Positions 1 to 8,508 of a DNA stretch of 41,286 nt are shown here, in pieces. The DNA comes from an uncultured Lachnospiraceae bacterium (GTDB lineage Bacteria; Bacillota; Clostridia; Lachnospirales; Lachnospiraceae): contig CALWSC010000013.1 in the NCBI GenBank assembly GCA_944384105.1, positions 1-41,286 of the forward strand, given 5' to 3'. Each line of letters opens with the position of its first letter. The stretch's first letter is position 1. The position numbers and the translations under genes were made by a program. The notes beneath the pieces are model-generated. The model was given only the letters and a program-made list of their open reading frames with translations, ran no database searches and had not been told where the DNA came from.

Positions 1-2
1 CT

Positions 3-692
3 CACAATGGTGTCGACGGTTATCGGAGCATGAAAGTCTATCTGGAACGCAAAGGCTATTCTTATAGCGCCGTTACGGTTCATAAATATATGAATACGGA
101 GCTTGACCTCCGTTCCATCGTCCGTCCAAAGAAGCCGGGATATGAACATGGAAAACCGCATAAGGTATTCGATAATCAGCTGAACCAGAATTTTACAGCA
201 GATGAAATCAACCGGAAATGGTGCACGGATTTTACCTATCTGTTCCTTGCGAATCATGAAGTACGCTATAACTGTACCATTATAGATCTGCATGACCGAA
301 GTGTGATTGCCAGCATAACGGACCGCAATATCACCAGTGACCTTGCGATCCGAACGCTTCGGAAAGCACTGGAATCCCAGTCCGCCATCAAAGAGGGACT
401 CATTCTGCATTCAGATCAGGGATCGCAATATACATCGAAAGCATTTATTGAATTCTGTAAATCGGTACATGTGACACAGAGTATGAGCAAAGCAGGATAT
501 CCGTATGACAATGCACCGATGGAGCGTTACTTCAACACTTTGAAAAACGAGTGTACAAACTTATGCGAATTCACAACAGAAGAAGCACTCTATCAAAAAG
601 TAGAAGAATTTGCATACGTTGACTATAATCATATACGCCCTCACAGCTTCAACGGCTATCGCACACCATATGAGGCACGAATGGCAGTATAG
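3..692 (+). CDS. IS3-family transposase (OrfB, DDE integrase core), 5' end outside window
   Basis: The reading frame is open from the left edge, so this is the C-terminal part of a longer transposase; the internal ATG at 30 is not the start. All three catalytic acidic residues of the integrase-type (rve) domain can be seen: Asp in WCTDFTYLF, Asp in LHSDQGSQYTS, and Glu in DNAPMERYFNTLKNE, followed by the usual YNHIRPH and GYRTPYEA tail. This core cuts and joins the element's ends. No frameshift is visible in the part present, so the copy may be active. Downstream, an AT-rich segment ends in TGACA at about 770-774, a plausible right terminus for an IS3 element (inference; the left end is not available to compare). 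Confidence 0.93.
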   Translation, partial: HNGVDGYRSMKVYLERKGYSYSAVTVHKYMNTELDLRSIVRPKKPGYEHGKPHKVFDNQLNQNFTADEINRKWCTDFTYLFLANHEVRYNCTIIDLHDRSVIASITDRNITSDLAIRTLRKALESQSAIKEGLILHSDQGSQYTSKAFIEFCKSVHVTQSMSKAGYPYDNAPMERYFNTLKNECTNLCEFTTEEALYQKVEEFAYVDYNHIRPHSFNGYRTPYEARMAV

Positions 693-806
693 CTGCCAAG
701 CGATATTTTTTAACCACCTGATCATTTCTAATAAATTTATCCTTGCAAATGTAAATCCTTAAAATAGAATGACAGTGCTATAAACGAATAACTCCTCCAT
801 TATTTA

Positions 807-1814
807 TTACTTCAATTTACAATTTTCCATTGCATCAATTAATTTATCCTCGATTTCCATGATTTTATTTGCTTTTTTAATAATTATTTTATTAATATCT
901 ATTCCTCCATTCGCTGAAGAATATACGCTTTTAGCAACCACACAGTATAATATTTTCCACTCTTCAATAGATTCTATTAAATATTGTTTTAGCAAATTAC
1001 AATTCATATATATGGACTGTTTTTCCTGTAAACACCATAAAAAAATACTTCTGCTAGAATGCATTAAATGAATCCAAAAGAAATCCTTTTTTAGTTCATC
1101 CAAGAATTTATTATTTTCTAAGCTCCTTGAGAGTATATTAAGTGCTTTACGACCAATATAATTTCCATGTTCCCCTAAACCAGTATAATAGTTTTTTACA
1201 ATGATTTTCTTTATTTCTTCAAATCTATCTATATAAGGTATTTTTTTCTCATCAATCTTTATTTTCAATACATAGCAGTAATATCTAAATGCTTTTTCCA
1301 TAACTTTCTTTTCAATAATTCCAACAGTATCATTATCCGGATGTACACGTAAACGTTCTTTAACAGTCATATATGGATCTTCTACAAAATAAAAATTGTC
1401 CCTATCAAAACCTATAATAGTGCAAAGGTGTGTATTACTTATTCCTTCTTTACTTTTATCATGATACCAGTAATAGGGTGTCAACATATCAAACATAGTA
1501 TTAACAGCAACAGTCCATCCAGATTTTAAACTCTCTTCAATAAAAGCGCAAGCTTTTTTCGGATCAGGAAAATATTCTTCCACCACAAAAAGATCATCAT
1601 GTATATTACTTCTATTTTTGCAAATTTCTATATGTTTTGTTGATTTTAATAGTAAATTTATATCATCACAGAAAGCCATCTTATAATTAATTCCATATCC
1701 ACGCATAGCATGATACAAAACCTTTTCATAACAATTAATAGAGTGCGCAATCATATCCACATTTCCGTTTTCATCTTTATAGTATTTTAATTTTAGTTTA
1801 TCTTTATAGTTCAT
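807..1814 (-). CDS. Orphan BtrH-like (BtrH_N, papain-like fold) protein
   Basis: A 335-residue protein that resembles the BtrH N-terminal family, named after the butirosin acyltransferase BtrH, which has a cysteine-peptidase-like fold. Candidate catalytic residues in this numbering are Cys28 (SINCYEKV), His129 (ISNTHLCTI) and Asp146 (YFVEDPY). In relatives these proteins often sit next to acyl-carrier or peptide-synthetase genes; none is present here, so substrate and role are unknown. I chose the ATG at 1814 because AAAGGTGG lies about 9 bases upstream. An upstream GTG at 1862 would read through that ribosome binding site. The gene is much more AT-rich than the chromosomal genes and lies between two insertion sequences, which suggests horizontal acquisition. 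The family call is from motif memory and is moderate. Confidence 0.65.
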   Translation of the reverse strand: MNYKDKLKLKYYKDENGNVDMIAHSINCYEKVLYHAMRGYGINYKMAFCDDINLLLKSTKHIEICKNRSNIHDDLFVVEEYFPDPKKACAFIEESLKSGWTVAVNTMFDMLTPYYWYHDKSKEGISNTHLCTIIGFDRDNFYFVEDPYMTVKERLRVHPDNDTVGIIEKKVMEKAFRYYCYVLKIKIDEKKIPYIDRFEEIKKIIVKNYYTGLGEHGNYIGRKALNILSRSLENNKFLDELKKDFFWIHLMHSSRSIFLWCLQEKQSIYMNCNLLKQYLIESIEEWKILYCVVAKSVYSSANGGIDINKIIIKKANKIMEIEDKLIDAMENCKLK

Positions 1815-1826
1815 TTTTATAATCCA

Positions 1827-1841
1827 CCTTTCTGCGAAAGG
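1827..1841 (-). promoter_or_regulatory. Hairpin overlapping the ribosome binding site of the BtrH-like gene
   Basis: On the minus strand CCTTTC and GAAAGG form a 6-bp stem with a 3-base loop, and the second arm contains the AAAGG of the Shine-Dalgarno sequence used by the start at 1814. Pairing would hide the ribosome binding site. Whether this regulates translation is inference from sequence only. Confidence 0.3.
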
Positions 1842-1929
1842 CACCCATGTGTCATAAAACACGTTGGTTGACTTTCGCTTTTCTTTTCTATCTTCCTTCT
1901 GTTATTATCTTCTTATAAGACTGACACAC

Positions 1930-2114
1930 TACAGAACACGCAGAGGTGAGTGGTGGGGCTGTATAGCGGCGACCTCACATTTTTATTTGTTGTCGGTCAT
2001 CCGTTAAGGCATCCATGTTTGGCGCATTCCCGTAATCCGTACACTTATCTTTTCCAAAGTTGTCTCGATTTTGCCGGATGGCCAGTCACTGTCAGTTTTA
2101 TAACTATAAATTTC
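1930..2114 (+). other. Putative left non-coding end of the IS110 element (possible bridge-RNA region)
   Basis: This stretch between the AT-rich island gene and the IS110 transposase has no supported gene. In IS110-group elements such as IS621 the non-coding end upstream of the transposase encodes a structured bridge RNA that pairs with target and donor DNA. Short complementary arms occur (for example GAGGT near 1944 with ACCTC near 1970), but I cannot fold it reliably, and no exact element boundary was identified. Confidence 0.3.
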
Positions 2115-2121
2115 AGGAGGT

Positions 2122-3385
2122 TATTTTATTATCCTTTAAAATTCTCAAAAACAATTGCTGTGGCCTTGATGTCCACAAAACCTGGATCTTTGCCTGCATT
2201 GGTATTATCGATTCTCACAACTGTACAGAATATAAGCAAGCTCGCTTTTCTTCCTTCACGAAAGGATTACAAGAGCTGTGTGACTGGCTTGCCAAATATG
2301 ACTGAACCTATGTTTGCATGGAATCTACCGGCAAGTATTGGATTCCGGTTTTCAATATCCTGGCGAAGAATAATATTTGGGTTACCCTTTCTCATCCCAA
2401 ATATACACAACCTCTAAAGGAAAAAAACTGACCGTAAAGACACCAAATGGATCTGTGATCTGTATATGTGCGGTATGGTCCAGCCTTCTTTTATCCCTCC
2501 GGCTGATATCTGCCAGCTGCGGAACCTGGTAAGATACCGGTTCAAGCTCACCTGCATGATCACCAGCGAGAAAAACCGTGCCCATAACTGTCTTACGTTC
2601 TCTAACTTTAAGCTGGATGAGGTTTTCTCTGATATATTTGGGAAATCTTCACGTTCCATCACGGAACAGATCTTAAAACACCCTGGGGAACTTTTGATAT
2701 GGCGCCCTTTGTTGACCGCAGATGCCAAACTCCTATCGAAGAAATTACAGACCGCCGTAGATGGTGCTATCTCAGCAGAACAGGCAGTAAAACTCAGACA
2801 ATGTCTGGATCATATCGACGAATTAGAAAGGCATAAAACAGAAATAGAACGGGAAATCTTTCGTCTTAGTGACAAATACGAAAAAACCCTTGCTCTTATA
2901 CGAACCGTACCGGGATTCGATAAGAACCCAATGACTGCTATCCAAGTCCTTCCTGAAATCGGTGGTGATATGTCTGTCTTCCCCACAGCTAAAAACCTCG
3001 TTTCATGGGCAGGATGCTATCCTCGCAATGATCAAAGCAATCAAAAAGTTAAATCAACTAGGATTTCCCGTGCTGATTCTTATTTTAAACCAGTTCTGGT
3101 GCAGATTGTAAATGTTTTAATCAAATCGAAGAAACATCCTGAAATAACGACTCATTATCGACGCATAAGAGCACGCCGCGGGCACAAGAAAGCCATCATT
3201 GCCATCTGCTGTATGCTCCGACCGCTATCTGGCACATACTCACAGATTAAAAGCCCTATACTCCGGAAGGCTTTCTTGGGCACCGTCCTGTGAAGGAAGC
3301 TAAAGTGCTGACCACTTCACAGGCACTCCATTTGCTGAAACAGAGAAGTTATATCATCAAAGATGATGCTGTTCCGGCTACCTGA
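2122..3385 (+). pseudogene. IS110-family transposase, decayed
   Basis: Family hallmarks are spread over several frames. The DEDD RuvC-like start is CCGLDVHKT, followed by CMESTGKYWIP and KTDRKDTKW; the C-terminal Tnp_20-like part has LVSWAGCYPRND and KSTRISRADSYF, and the end has RRGHKKAIIAI. At least four lesions break it: an in-frame TGA at 2303-2305, a frameshift between about 2405 and 2430, a second frameshift near 3215-3235 that restores the first frame, and an in-frame TAA at 3248-3250. A good AGGAGG lies at 2115-2120, but no ATG follows at the right distance, so the start codon may also be lost. The copy cannot make an intact enzyme. It ends about 180 bases from the 3' end of spmA. Confidence 0.88.
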
Positions 3386-3415
3386 TTAGGTGTTGTGTTA
3401 ATATTTACTTTTATG

Positions 3416-3438
3416 AAGCCACCGAGAGATGGCTTTTT
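3416..3438 (+). terminator. Rho-independent terminator after the IS110 transposase
   Basis: AAGCCA and TGGCTT form a 6-bp stem around an 8-base loop and are followed by a T run. It lies about 30 bases beyond the transposase remnant. Confidence 0.5.
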
Positions 3439-3562
3439 CGTGTTGCCCCTTGGTCTTTCTCTATCCACTACTCCATTGTTTCACACTTACTCCTATATAA
3501 TACTATTTAAAATGTATTAGTTCATTTTTATCTCTATTTTCACTTTCTTGCCACTAATCCAC

Positions 3563-4177
3563 TTAGATAAAATTAGCCCCTCTTTTCTTCCTGTCCATAA
3601 TCTTACACACAATCACCCCTGCCCCCGTACTCACCAGCGTCGCCAGTATTGCCGGTCCTACCACGGCGGCAGGCGAGGGGCTGCCGTATTCGGTCCGGTA
3701 GGCGACGACAGTTACCGGGATAAGCTGAAGAGATGAAATGTTCAGGATCAGGAAGGTGCACATCTCCCTGCTTGCAATCGACGGGGAGCGTCCGGTTCGG
3801 GCGCATTGCTCGCGGTTTAAGTCGGCGAGATGCTCCATCGCCGTGATGCCTGCAGGAGTCGCCGCCCAGCCCAGTCCCAGAATATTCGCAATAAAGTTCA
3901 TGGCTATGTACTGGCATGCCGGATGATCCTGCGGGATACGCGGGAAGAGATAACGAATCACCGGGCGGATTTTCCCCGTGAGCTGTGCAATCAATCCTGC
4001 ATTCTCCGCGATTCTCATGATTCCGACCCACAGCCCCATGACTCCCGCCATAACCACGCACAGGCTTACCGCCTCCTTGGACGAGCTGACTGCCGCCTCC
4101 GTGACTGCCTCCAGATTTCCGGTGATCAGGCCGTAGATGATACCGATCAGGAGCATACCTCCCCACAGATAGTTCAA
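3563..4177 (-). CDS. spmA: Spore maturation protein A (nucleoside-recognition/gate domain membrane protein)
   Basis: SpmA is a multi-pass membrane protein that, with SpmB, is needed for spore core dehydration. The N-terminus LNYLWGGMLLIGIIYG, the segment GLWVGIMRIAENAGLI and the later ANILGLGWAATPAGITAM are typical of the family. I place the start at the TTG at 4177, because a GGAGG (4186-4190, minus sense) lies 8 bases upstream and the protein then begins like known SpmA, with 204 residues against about 196 in Bacillus subtilis. An ATG at 4252 would add 25 residues not expected for the family. The usual partner spmB does not follow; IS110-derived sequence lies there instead, so the operon has probably been split or its end lost. 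The last residues may come from the insertion junction. Confidence 0.9.
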   Translation of the reverse strand: MNYLWGGMLLIGIIYGLITGNLEAVTEAAVSSSKEAVSLCVVMAGVMGLWVGIMRIAENAGLIAQLTGKIRPVIRYLFPRIPQDHPACQYIAMNFIANILGLGWAATPAGITAMEHLADLNREQCARTGRSPSIASREMCTFLILNISSLQLIPVTVVAYRTEYGSPSPAAVVGPAILATLVSTGAGVIVCKIMDRKKRGANFI

Positions 4178-4278
4178 TATTTCTGCCTCCTCATAAATCC
4201 CTGTCTGTACAATATATGCCCCCGGTCTGAATTTCTTGCGGCTGATCCGCACTCATTTTGCGTGTCAGACTCCAGGCG

Positions 4279-5124
4279 TCAGTCCTCCTGCAGAAGCGCC
4301 TGATACACCTCCCGCTTCGACAATCCCCTGTCTTTCGCAACGAGCTTCATCGCCTCCTTGCGCGCAATCCCCTGCGACTCATAATATCGCATATGCTCCG
4401 CAAGCGGCATCTGCTCCCAGGACTGCTGTTCTTCCCTGCGCATCTCGCTGCGGCTTCTGCCTTCCATGACGAGCACACACTCGCCCTTCGGCTCATTCTC
4501 CTTATAATACGCGATTGCCTCCGTAAGCGTCGTCACAAATGCCGTCTCATGCCGCTTTGTAAGCTCCCTGCACACCGTCAGCCTGCGCTCGCCCAGCGCT
4601 CCATAGAGTTCCTCCAGCGTGCGCACGAGCCTGTGCGGCGCCTCATACAGAATCGTCGTCCTTGTCTCAGTGACAAGCTCCTTTAAGACTTCCTGCTTCT
4701 CCTTCTTATCCGACGGCAGAAACGCCTCAAATGCGAACCTGCGTGTCGAAAGCCCCGAGAGCGTCAGCGCTGTAATACACGCAGCCGCGCCCGGAAGCGA
4801 CGTGACTTCAATGCCGGCCTCATAACACATCTTCACCAGCTCTTCGCCCGGATCGGAGATGCCCGGCGTTCCGGCGTCCGTGATAAGCGCGATCTGCCTG
4901 CCCTCCTGCAGAAGCCCGACCAGGTACTTTCCCTTGTCTATCTTGTTATATTCATGATAACTTGTCATGGGCGTCTTAATATCGAAATGATTCAGAAGCT
5001 TTATGCTGTTGCGCGTATCCTCCGCAGCGATCAGATCTACTTCCTTTAATGTGCGGATTACGCGGAATGTCATATCCTCAAGATTTCCGATCGGCGTCGC
5101 GCACAAATATAATTTTCCGCTCAT
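4279..5124 (-). CDS. rsmI: 16S rRNA 2'-O-ribose C1402 methyltransferase
   Basis: RsmI methylates the ribose of C1402 in 16S rRNA with S-adenosylmethionine, tuning decoding at the P site. The 281-residue protein opens with KLYLCATPIGNLEDMTFR and carries AAEDTR, ITDAGTPGISDPGEELV and SLPGAAACITALTLSGL, all hallmarks of this tetrapyrrole-methylase-fold family. Its length is normal. The start ATG is 3 bases from the stop of the preceding methyltransferase gene, and its GGGAGG lies inside that gene's end, so translation is probably coupled. The neighbour order matches the yaaT-yabA-yabB-yabC region of Bacillus, without yabA and yazA. Confidence 0.95.
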   Translation of the reverse strand: MSGKLYLCATPIGNLEDMTFRVIRTLKEVDLIAAEDTRNSIKLLNHFDIKTPMTSYHEYNKIDKGKYLVGLLQEGRQIALITDAGTPGISDPGEELVKMCYEAGIEVTSLPGAAACITALTLSGLSTRRFAFEAFLPSDKKEKQEVLKELVTETRTTILYEAPHRLVRTLEELYGALGERRLTVCRELTKRHETAFVTTLTEAIAYYKENEPKGECVLVMEGRSRSEMRREEQQSWEQMPLAEHMRYYESQGIARKEAMKLVAKDRGLSKREVYQALLQED

Positions 5125-5127
5125 ATC

Positions 5128-5904
5128 CTATTCCTCCCGGCGCACCTTATCCGGATTCCTGCTCTGCCAGTCCTCACCGTAAATATCGAGAACATCCTGC
5201 GTATAGGAACCGTCCTTATTGTATACGATCAGCGGTTTTTCCACTGTGATACGCGGTCTTCCGCCCTTTAATCCCTCGATCAGCACCATCGTCGGCTCTC
5301 TGTCTACATACGGATAAACGAGCTGCATCCGCTTCGGCTCCAGACCGTGTTTCATCATTGTTCCCATAATCTCTGCCAGCCGAAACGGGCGGTGAACCAT
5401 GTAAAATCTGCCTTTTGGCTCCAGAACTCTCGCCGCCTGCCCCACGACGTCATCAAGCGTACACAATACCTCATGGCGCGCGATCGTCTTGGCCTGATTG
5501 TCATTCGTCAGCCCGTGATTTCCCGTCATATACGGGGGATTGCTCGTGACTACCTGAAAAGAAGCCGCCCCAAAAATGGAGGCAGCTTCCCTGATATCTC
5601 CTGTCACGATGCGAATCTCCTGCCCGAGATGATTGTATTCCACGCTTCTTCTGGCAAGATCAGCGCTCTTTTCCTGAATCTCCAAACCCGTAAAATCGCG
5701 CCCCTGCGTCTTTGCGCGCAGCAGGATCGGAATAATCCCGTTGCCGCATCCCAGATCCAGCGCCCGCTCGCCTCTTTTCACCCTGGCGAACCAGGACAGC
5801 AGCACTGCATCGATCCCAAAGCAGAAATCCCTGGCAGACTGTATGATCCAATATCCGTTCTGGAGATCGTCCAGGCGCTCTCCTTCCTGTAACTGAATAT
5901 CCAT
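5128..5904 (-). CDS. trmN6: tRNA1(Val) A37 N6-methyltransferase-like protein (YabB/TrmN6 family)
   Basis: A class I S-adenosylmethionine-dependent methyltransferase. The cofactor motif is LDLGCGNGIIPILL (about residues 49-62) and the catalytic NPPY motif of N6-adenine methylases is present (SNPPYMTG, about residues 121-128). YabB/TrmN6 proteins methylate adenine 37 of a tRNA; the exact tRNA target here is inferred from the family. The 258 residues are a normal length. The gene sits between ricT and rsmI with gaps of 21 and 3 bases, so it is part of the same operon. Confidence 0.88.
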   Translation of the reverse strand: MDIQLQEGERLDDLQNGYWIIQSARDFCFGIDAVLLSWFARVKRGERALDLGCGNGIIPILLRAKTQGRDFTGLEIQEKSADLARRSVEYNHLGQEIRIVTGDIREAASIFGAASFQVVTSNPPYMTGNHGLTNDNQAKTIARHEVLCTLDDVVGQAARVLEPKGRFYMVHRPFRLAEIMGTMMKHGLEPKRMQLVYPYVDREPTMVLIEGLKGGRPRITVEKPLIVYNKDGSYTQDVLDIYGEDWQSRNPDKVRREE

Positions 5905-5925
5905 TCTGCTGTTATTCCTTTCGCA

Positions 5926-6804
5926 TTATTTTTCCTCTAACTTCTCGAGAGCCTTCAGCTCCTCCTGAGAAATCTTCTTCTCTTTTCTGTGGCGCGGCTT
6001 GAACTTCAGCTCGTCCGCGCGGTACTCCCGAATCTCCTTTTCGTCTCCCACGTCCACAATCACCTTCACGAGCTGACGCAGCACGCTGACGCTGGACACC
6101 TCGCCTTTATATCCCTCCGGCGTTGTGACAGTATCACCGTTGTTCGGCAGCTTTTTGTTCAGGTACTCGTACGTCTCCTGCTCATTCTTGAGACAGCACA
6201 TCAGCCTTCCGCAGACGCCGGAAATCTTCGTGGGATTCAGCGACAGGTTCTGCTCCTTCGCCATCTTAATGGACACCGGGGCAAACTCTGACAAATATGT
6301 GTGGCAGCACAGCGGTCTGCCGCAGATGCCGATTCCTCCGAGAATCTTCGTCTCATCACGCACACCGATCTGGCGAAGCTCGATTCTTGTCTTGAACACC
6401 GCCGCCAAATCCTTTACCAGCTCGCGGAAATCAATTCTTCCGTCCGCTGTAAAATAAAACAATACCTTATTGTTGTCAAATGTATACTCCACATCGATGA
6501 GCTTCATCTGCAGCTCATGCGCGCGGATCTTCTTTAAGCAGATCTGAAATGCCTCTTTTTCCTTCTTGCGGTTCGCCTCTTCCTTCGCCTTATCCTTCTG
6601 TGTGGCGATGCGGATAACCTCCTTTAAAGGCTGTACCACCTTCTCCTCATCCATATCCTTCGGTCCCAGAACAACCTTGCCGTACTCCACACCTCTCGCC
6701 GTCTCGACGATCACGCAGTCTCCAACCTTTACTTTTAAATCCCTGGGATTAAAATAATATATCTTTCCGACGTTTCGGAATCTTACGCCTATGATCTTAA
6801 CCAT
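5926..6804 (-). CDS. ricT: RicT/YaaT, PSP1-domain protein
   Basis: RicT is a PSP1-domain protein that in Bacillus subtilis joins RicA and RicF in an iron-sulfur complex needed for RNase Y-dependent mRNA maturation, sporulation, competence and biofilm formation. The sequence has the family's cysteine clusters CGRPLCC and CGRLMCC within about residues 160-205, together with the PSP1 core (VDVEYTFDNNKVLFYFTADG, RIELRQIGVRDE). The 292-residue length is typical. The start ATG lies 5 bases after the holB stop, and its AAAGG ribosome binding site is inside holB, so the two genes are very likely co-translated. Neither ricA nor ricF is in the window. Confidence 0.93.
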   Translation of the reverse strand: MVKIIGVRFRNVGKIYYFNPRDLKVKVGDCVIVETARGVEYGKVVLGPKDMDEEKVVQPLKEVIRIATQKDKAKEEANRKKEKEAFQICLKKIRAHELQMKLIDVEYTFDNNKVLFYFTADGRIDFRELVKDLAAVFKTRIELRQIGVRDETKILGGIGICGRPLCCHTYLSEFAPVSIKMAKEQNLSLNPTKISGVCGRLMCCLKNEQETYEYLNKKLPNNGDTVTTPEGYKGEVSSVSVLRQLVKVIVDVGDEKEIREYRADELKFKPRHRKEKKISQEELKALEKLEEK

Positions 6805-6809
6805 GTCTG

Positions 6810-7802
6810 TCAGCCTTTCTCTCTGATAGTCAGGAACAGAAGCTCCATCGTCAAGTCAAAGTTGACATTTGCGCGCAGACGCGCTTCCGCCTTCTGGATA
6901 GAAGAAATGATGTCCTCCAGTCCCTCGTACGAGCTGCGTCTTGCCTGTTCCTTTATAAATTTTATTTCCTGCTTAAATACAAGGCTGTCCACATCCCTCG
7001 TCGCCTTGAATAAAAGCACATCGCGGAACCACATCCGGAACAGATCCAGATAGTCGAAGATATTTTCTTTCTCCTCCGACATCCTCTTGATCGCGTCCAC
7101 CAGCTCGTACAGCTCCATCTCGTGGCTGTATTTCAGAAGCTGCAGCGCGTTCTCCGTCATCTGGGCAAACTCCTCCGAGGTCGCCATCTGCTGTGCCTTG
7201 CCGATATTTCCCTGCGCAAAGGACGCCTGGATATCTGCGTCATACTCGGGTATGTGCAGGCGGTCAACGAGATATTCCTTCACCAGGTTCTGGCGAATCG
7301 GCTTTAATCCCAATGTGACGCACCTGGATGTGATTGTCGGGAGCAGCGCATCCATATTGTCGGTCAGAAGTATGATGACCGCATAAGACGGCGGCTCCTC
7401 AATGGTCTTTAAGAGCGCATTCTGCGCCTGCAGCGTCAGCTTGTGCGCGTCGTTTACCAGATAAATCTTGTACGGTCCCGTGTACGGCTTGATCGCAACG
7501 TCGTCGATCAGCTGTTTTCGTATCTCCTCAATTCCTATGGAATTAGGCTTCTCATGTGTGACTGAAATGATATCCGGATGATTCTTGCTCATCGCTTTCT
7601 TGCAGGATGCGCACTTCAGACACGGCTCTATACCGTGCTCCTCACACTGCAGTGTCATCGCGAACAGGTTGGCAATCAGCTTCTTGCCTGATCCGTTCTC
7701 ACCGCCGAATATATACGCATGAGACACCTTTCCCAAACGTATGGAGTTCTGCAAATGTTCTATTATCTCATCATGGCCTACAATTCCATCAAAGCCCTGC
7801 AT
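6810..7802 (-). CDS. holB: DNA polymerase III delta' subunit
   Basis: The delta' subunit is part of the clamp loader that places the sliding clamp on primed DNA. The N-terminal AAA+ domain has a P-loop-like GENGSGKKLIAN, a zinc-binding cysteine group (CEEHGIEPCLKCASC) and the sensor/arginine-finger motif ITSRC, all typical for HolB. The C-terminal part is helical, as expected for the collar domain. I chose the ATG at 7802 (330 residues), which has GGAGG 9 bases upstream, rather than the TTG two codons before it. It heads the run holB-ricT-trmN6-rsmI-spmA. Confidence 0.93.
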   Translation of the reverse strand: MQGFDGIVGHDEIIEHLQNSIRLGKVSHAYIFGGENGSGKKLIANLFAMTLQCEEHGIEPCLKCASCKKAMSKNHPDIISVTHEKPNSIGIEEIRKQLIDDVAIKPYTGPYKIYLVNDAHKLTLQAQNALLKTIEEPPSYAVIILLTDNMDALLPTITSRCVTLGLKPIRQNLVKEYLVDRLHIPEYDADIQASFAQGNIGKAQQMATSEEFAQMTENALQLLKYSHEMELYELVDAIKRMSEEKENIFDYLDLFRMWFRDVLLFKATRDVDSLVFKQEIKFIKEQARRSSYEGLEDIISSIQKAEARLRANVNFDLTMELLFLTIREKG

Positions 7803-7858
7803 ACGCAATCACCTCCGGATTCTTTCGTTTCCTCCATTCTAACATAAAAATGAAAAAA

Positions 7859-8458
7859 TTACATCAGCTTTTGCATTTTTTCTATCCAGCAGACAATTTC
7901 TTCCTGACAGTCCGAAATTTCACTATTGTTTGTAAATCTCTTTACAATTCCCGCACGGGAAAGCTTTTCCTCGGAAAAGTCCTCACAGTCCGCGAGAAAC
8001 CGTCTGCAAAGTTCCGCATATTTGGGTTCTTTCTGTCCGCGTTCTCTTCTGAGCGCCCGCTCCAGCCGGATTCCGTCCTCTACCTCAATGTAAATAGGGC
8101 AGAGCGCCTCCTCTCCAAAGTATTCCCTCAGTTTTCTAAAAGATTCCAGAGTGCCGATCCCTATATAATCCTGATCGGCAAGAACGATCTGTCCTTCATC
8201 TGCCGTAAAATATCTCCACAGCCCGTATACTGTCTCATACGCCCGCGCCTCGATGATTTTTCCGTCCCGCAGGAGCTGCTCATACTTCTCCTCATCCGTA
8301 AAATAATACTCTCTTCCGTTCTTCTCCCCGTCCCGCATCGGCCGCGTCGTGTAAAGAATCAACTCCTTTAAATGCAGTTGTGGCTTCTCCTTCACGTACC
8401 TGTAAATATGATCCTTCCCGGAAGCACTCTTCCCCATAATATAAAATATTCTGCCCAT
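7859..8458 (-). CDS. Guanylate-kinase-like P-loop nucleotide kinase, atypical
   Basis: A 199-residue protein with the guanylate kinase layout: a P-loop at residues 8-16 (MGKSASGKD), the TTRPMRDGEKNGREYYF segment that corresponds to the GMP-binding TTRxxRxGExxGxdY region, and an arginine-rich lid (LRRERGQKE). The residue after GK is Asp and the next is His, where canonical guanylate kinases have Ser or Thr to hold magnesium. It is therefore probably a paralogue and not the essential Gmk, and its substrate is uncertain. It lies 56 bases upstream of holB in the same direction and may be co-transcribed with it. An AGGGGA ribosome binding site precedes the ATG. Confidence 0.72.
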   Translation of the reverse strand: MGRIFYIMGKSASGKDHIYRYVKEKPQLHLKELILYTTRPMRDGEKNGREYYFTDEEKYEQLLRDGKIIEARAYETVYGLWRYFTADEGQIVLADQDYIGIGTLESFRKLREYFGEEALCPIYIEVEDGIRLERALRRERGQKEPKYAELCRRFLADCEDFSEEKLSRAGIVKRFTNNSEISDCQEEIVCWIEKMQKLM

Positions 8459-8508
8459 ACTTATTCCCCTGTTTCCTATACTATAATCCTGCCCTAACGT
8501 TTCGCCGG

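Noticed and set aside
1815-1862. GTG-started N-terminal extension of the BtrH-like protein
   Set aside because: The extension reads through the ribosome binding site of the ATG at 1814 and has none of its own.
1950-2417. A 155-codon frame across the start of the IS110 element
   Set aside because: It is out of frame with the recognisable transposase motifs and is a shadow.
4178-4252. ATG start for spmA at 4252
   Set aside because: It adds 25 residues not typical of SpmA, and the TTG at 4177 has the proper GGAGG spacing and family N-terminus.
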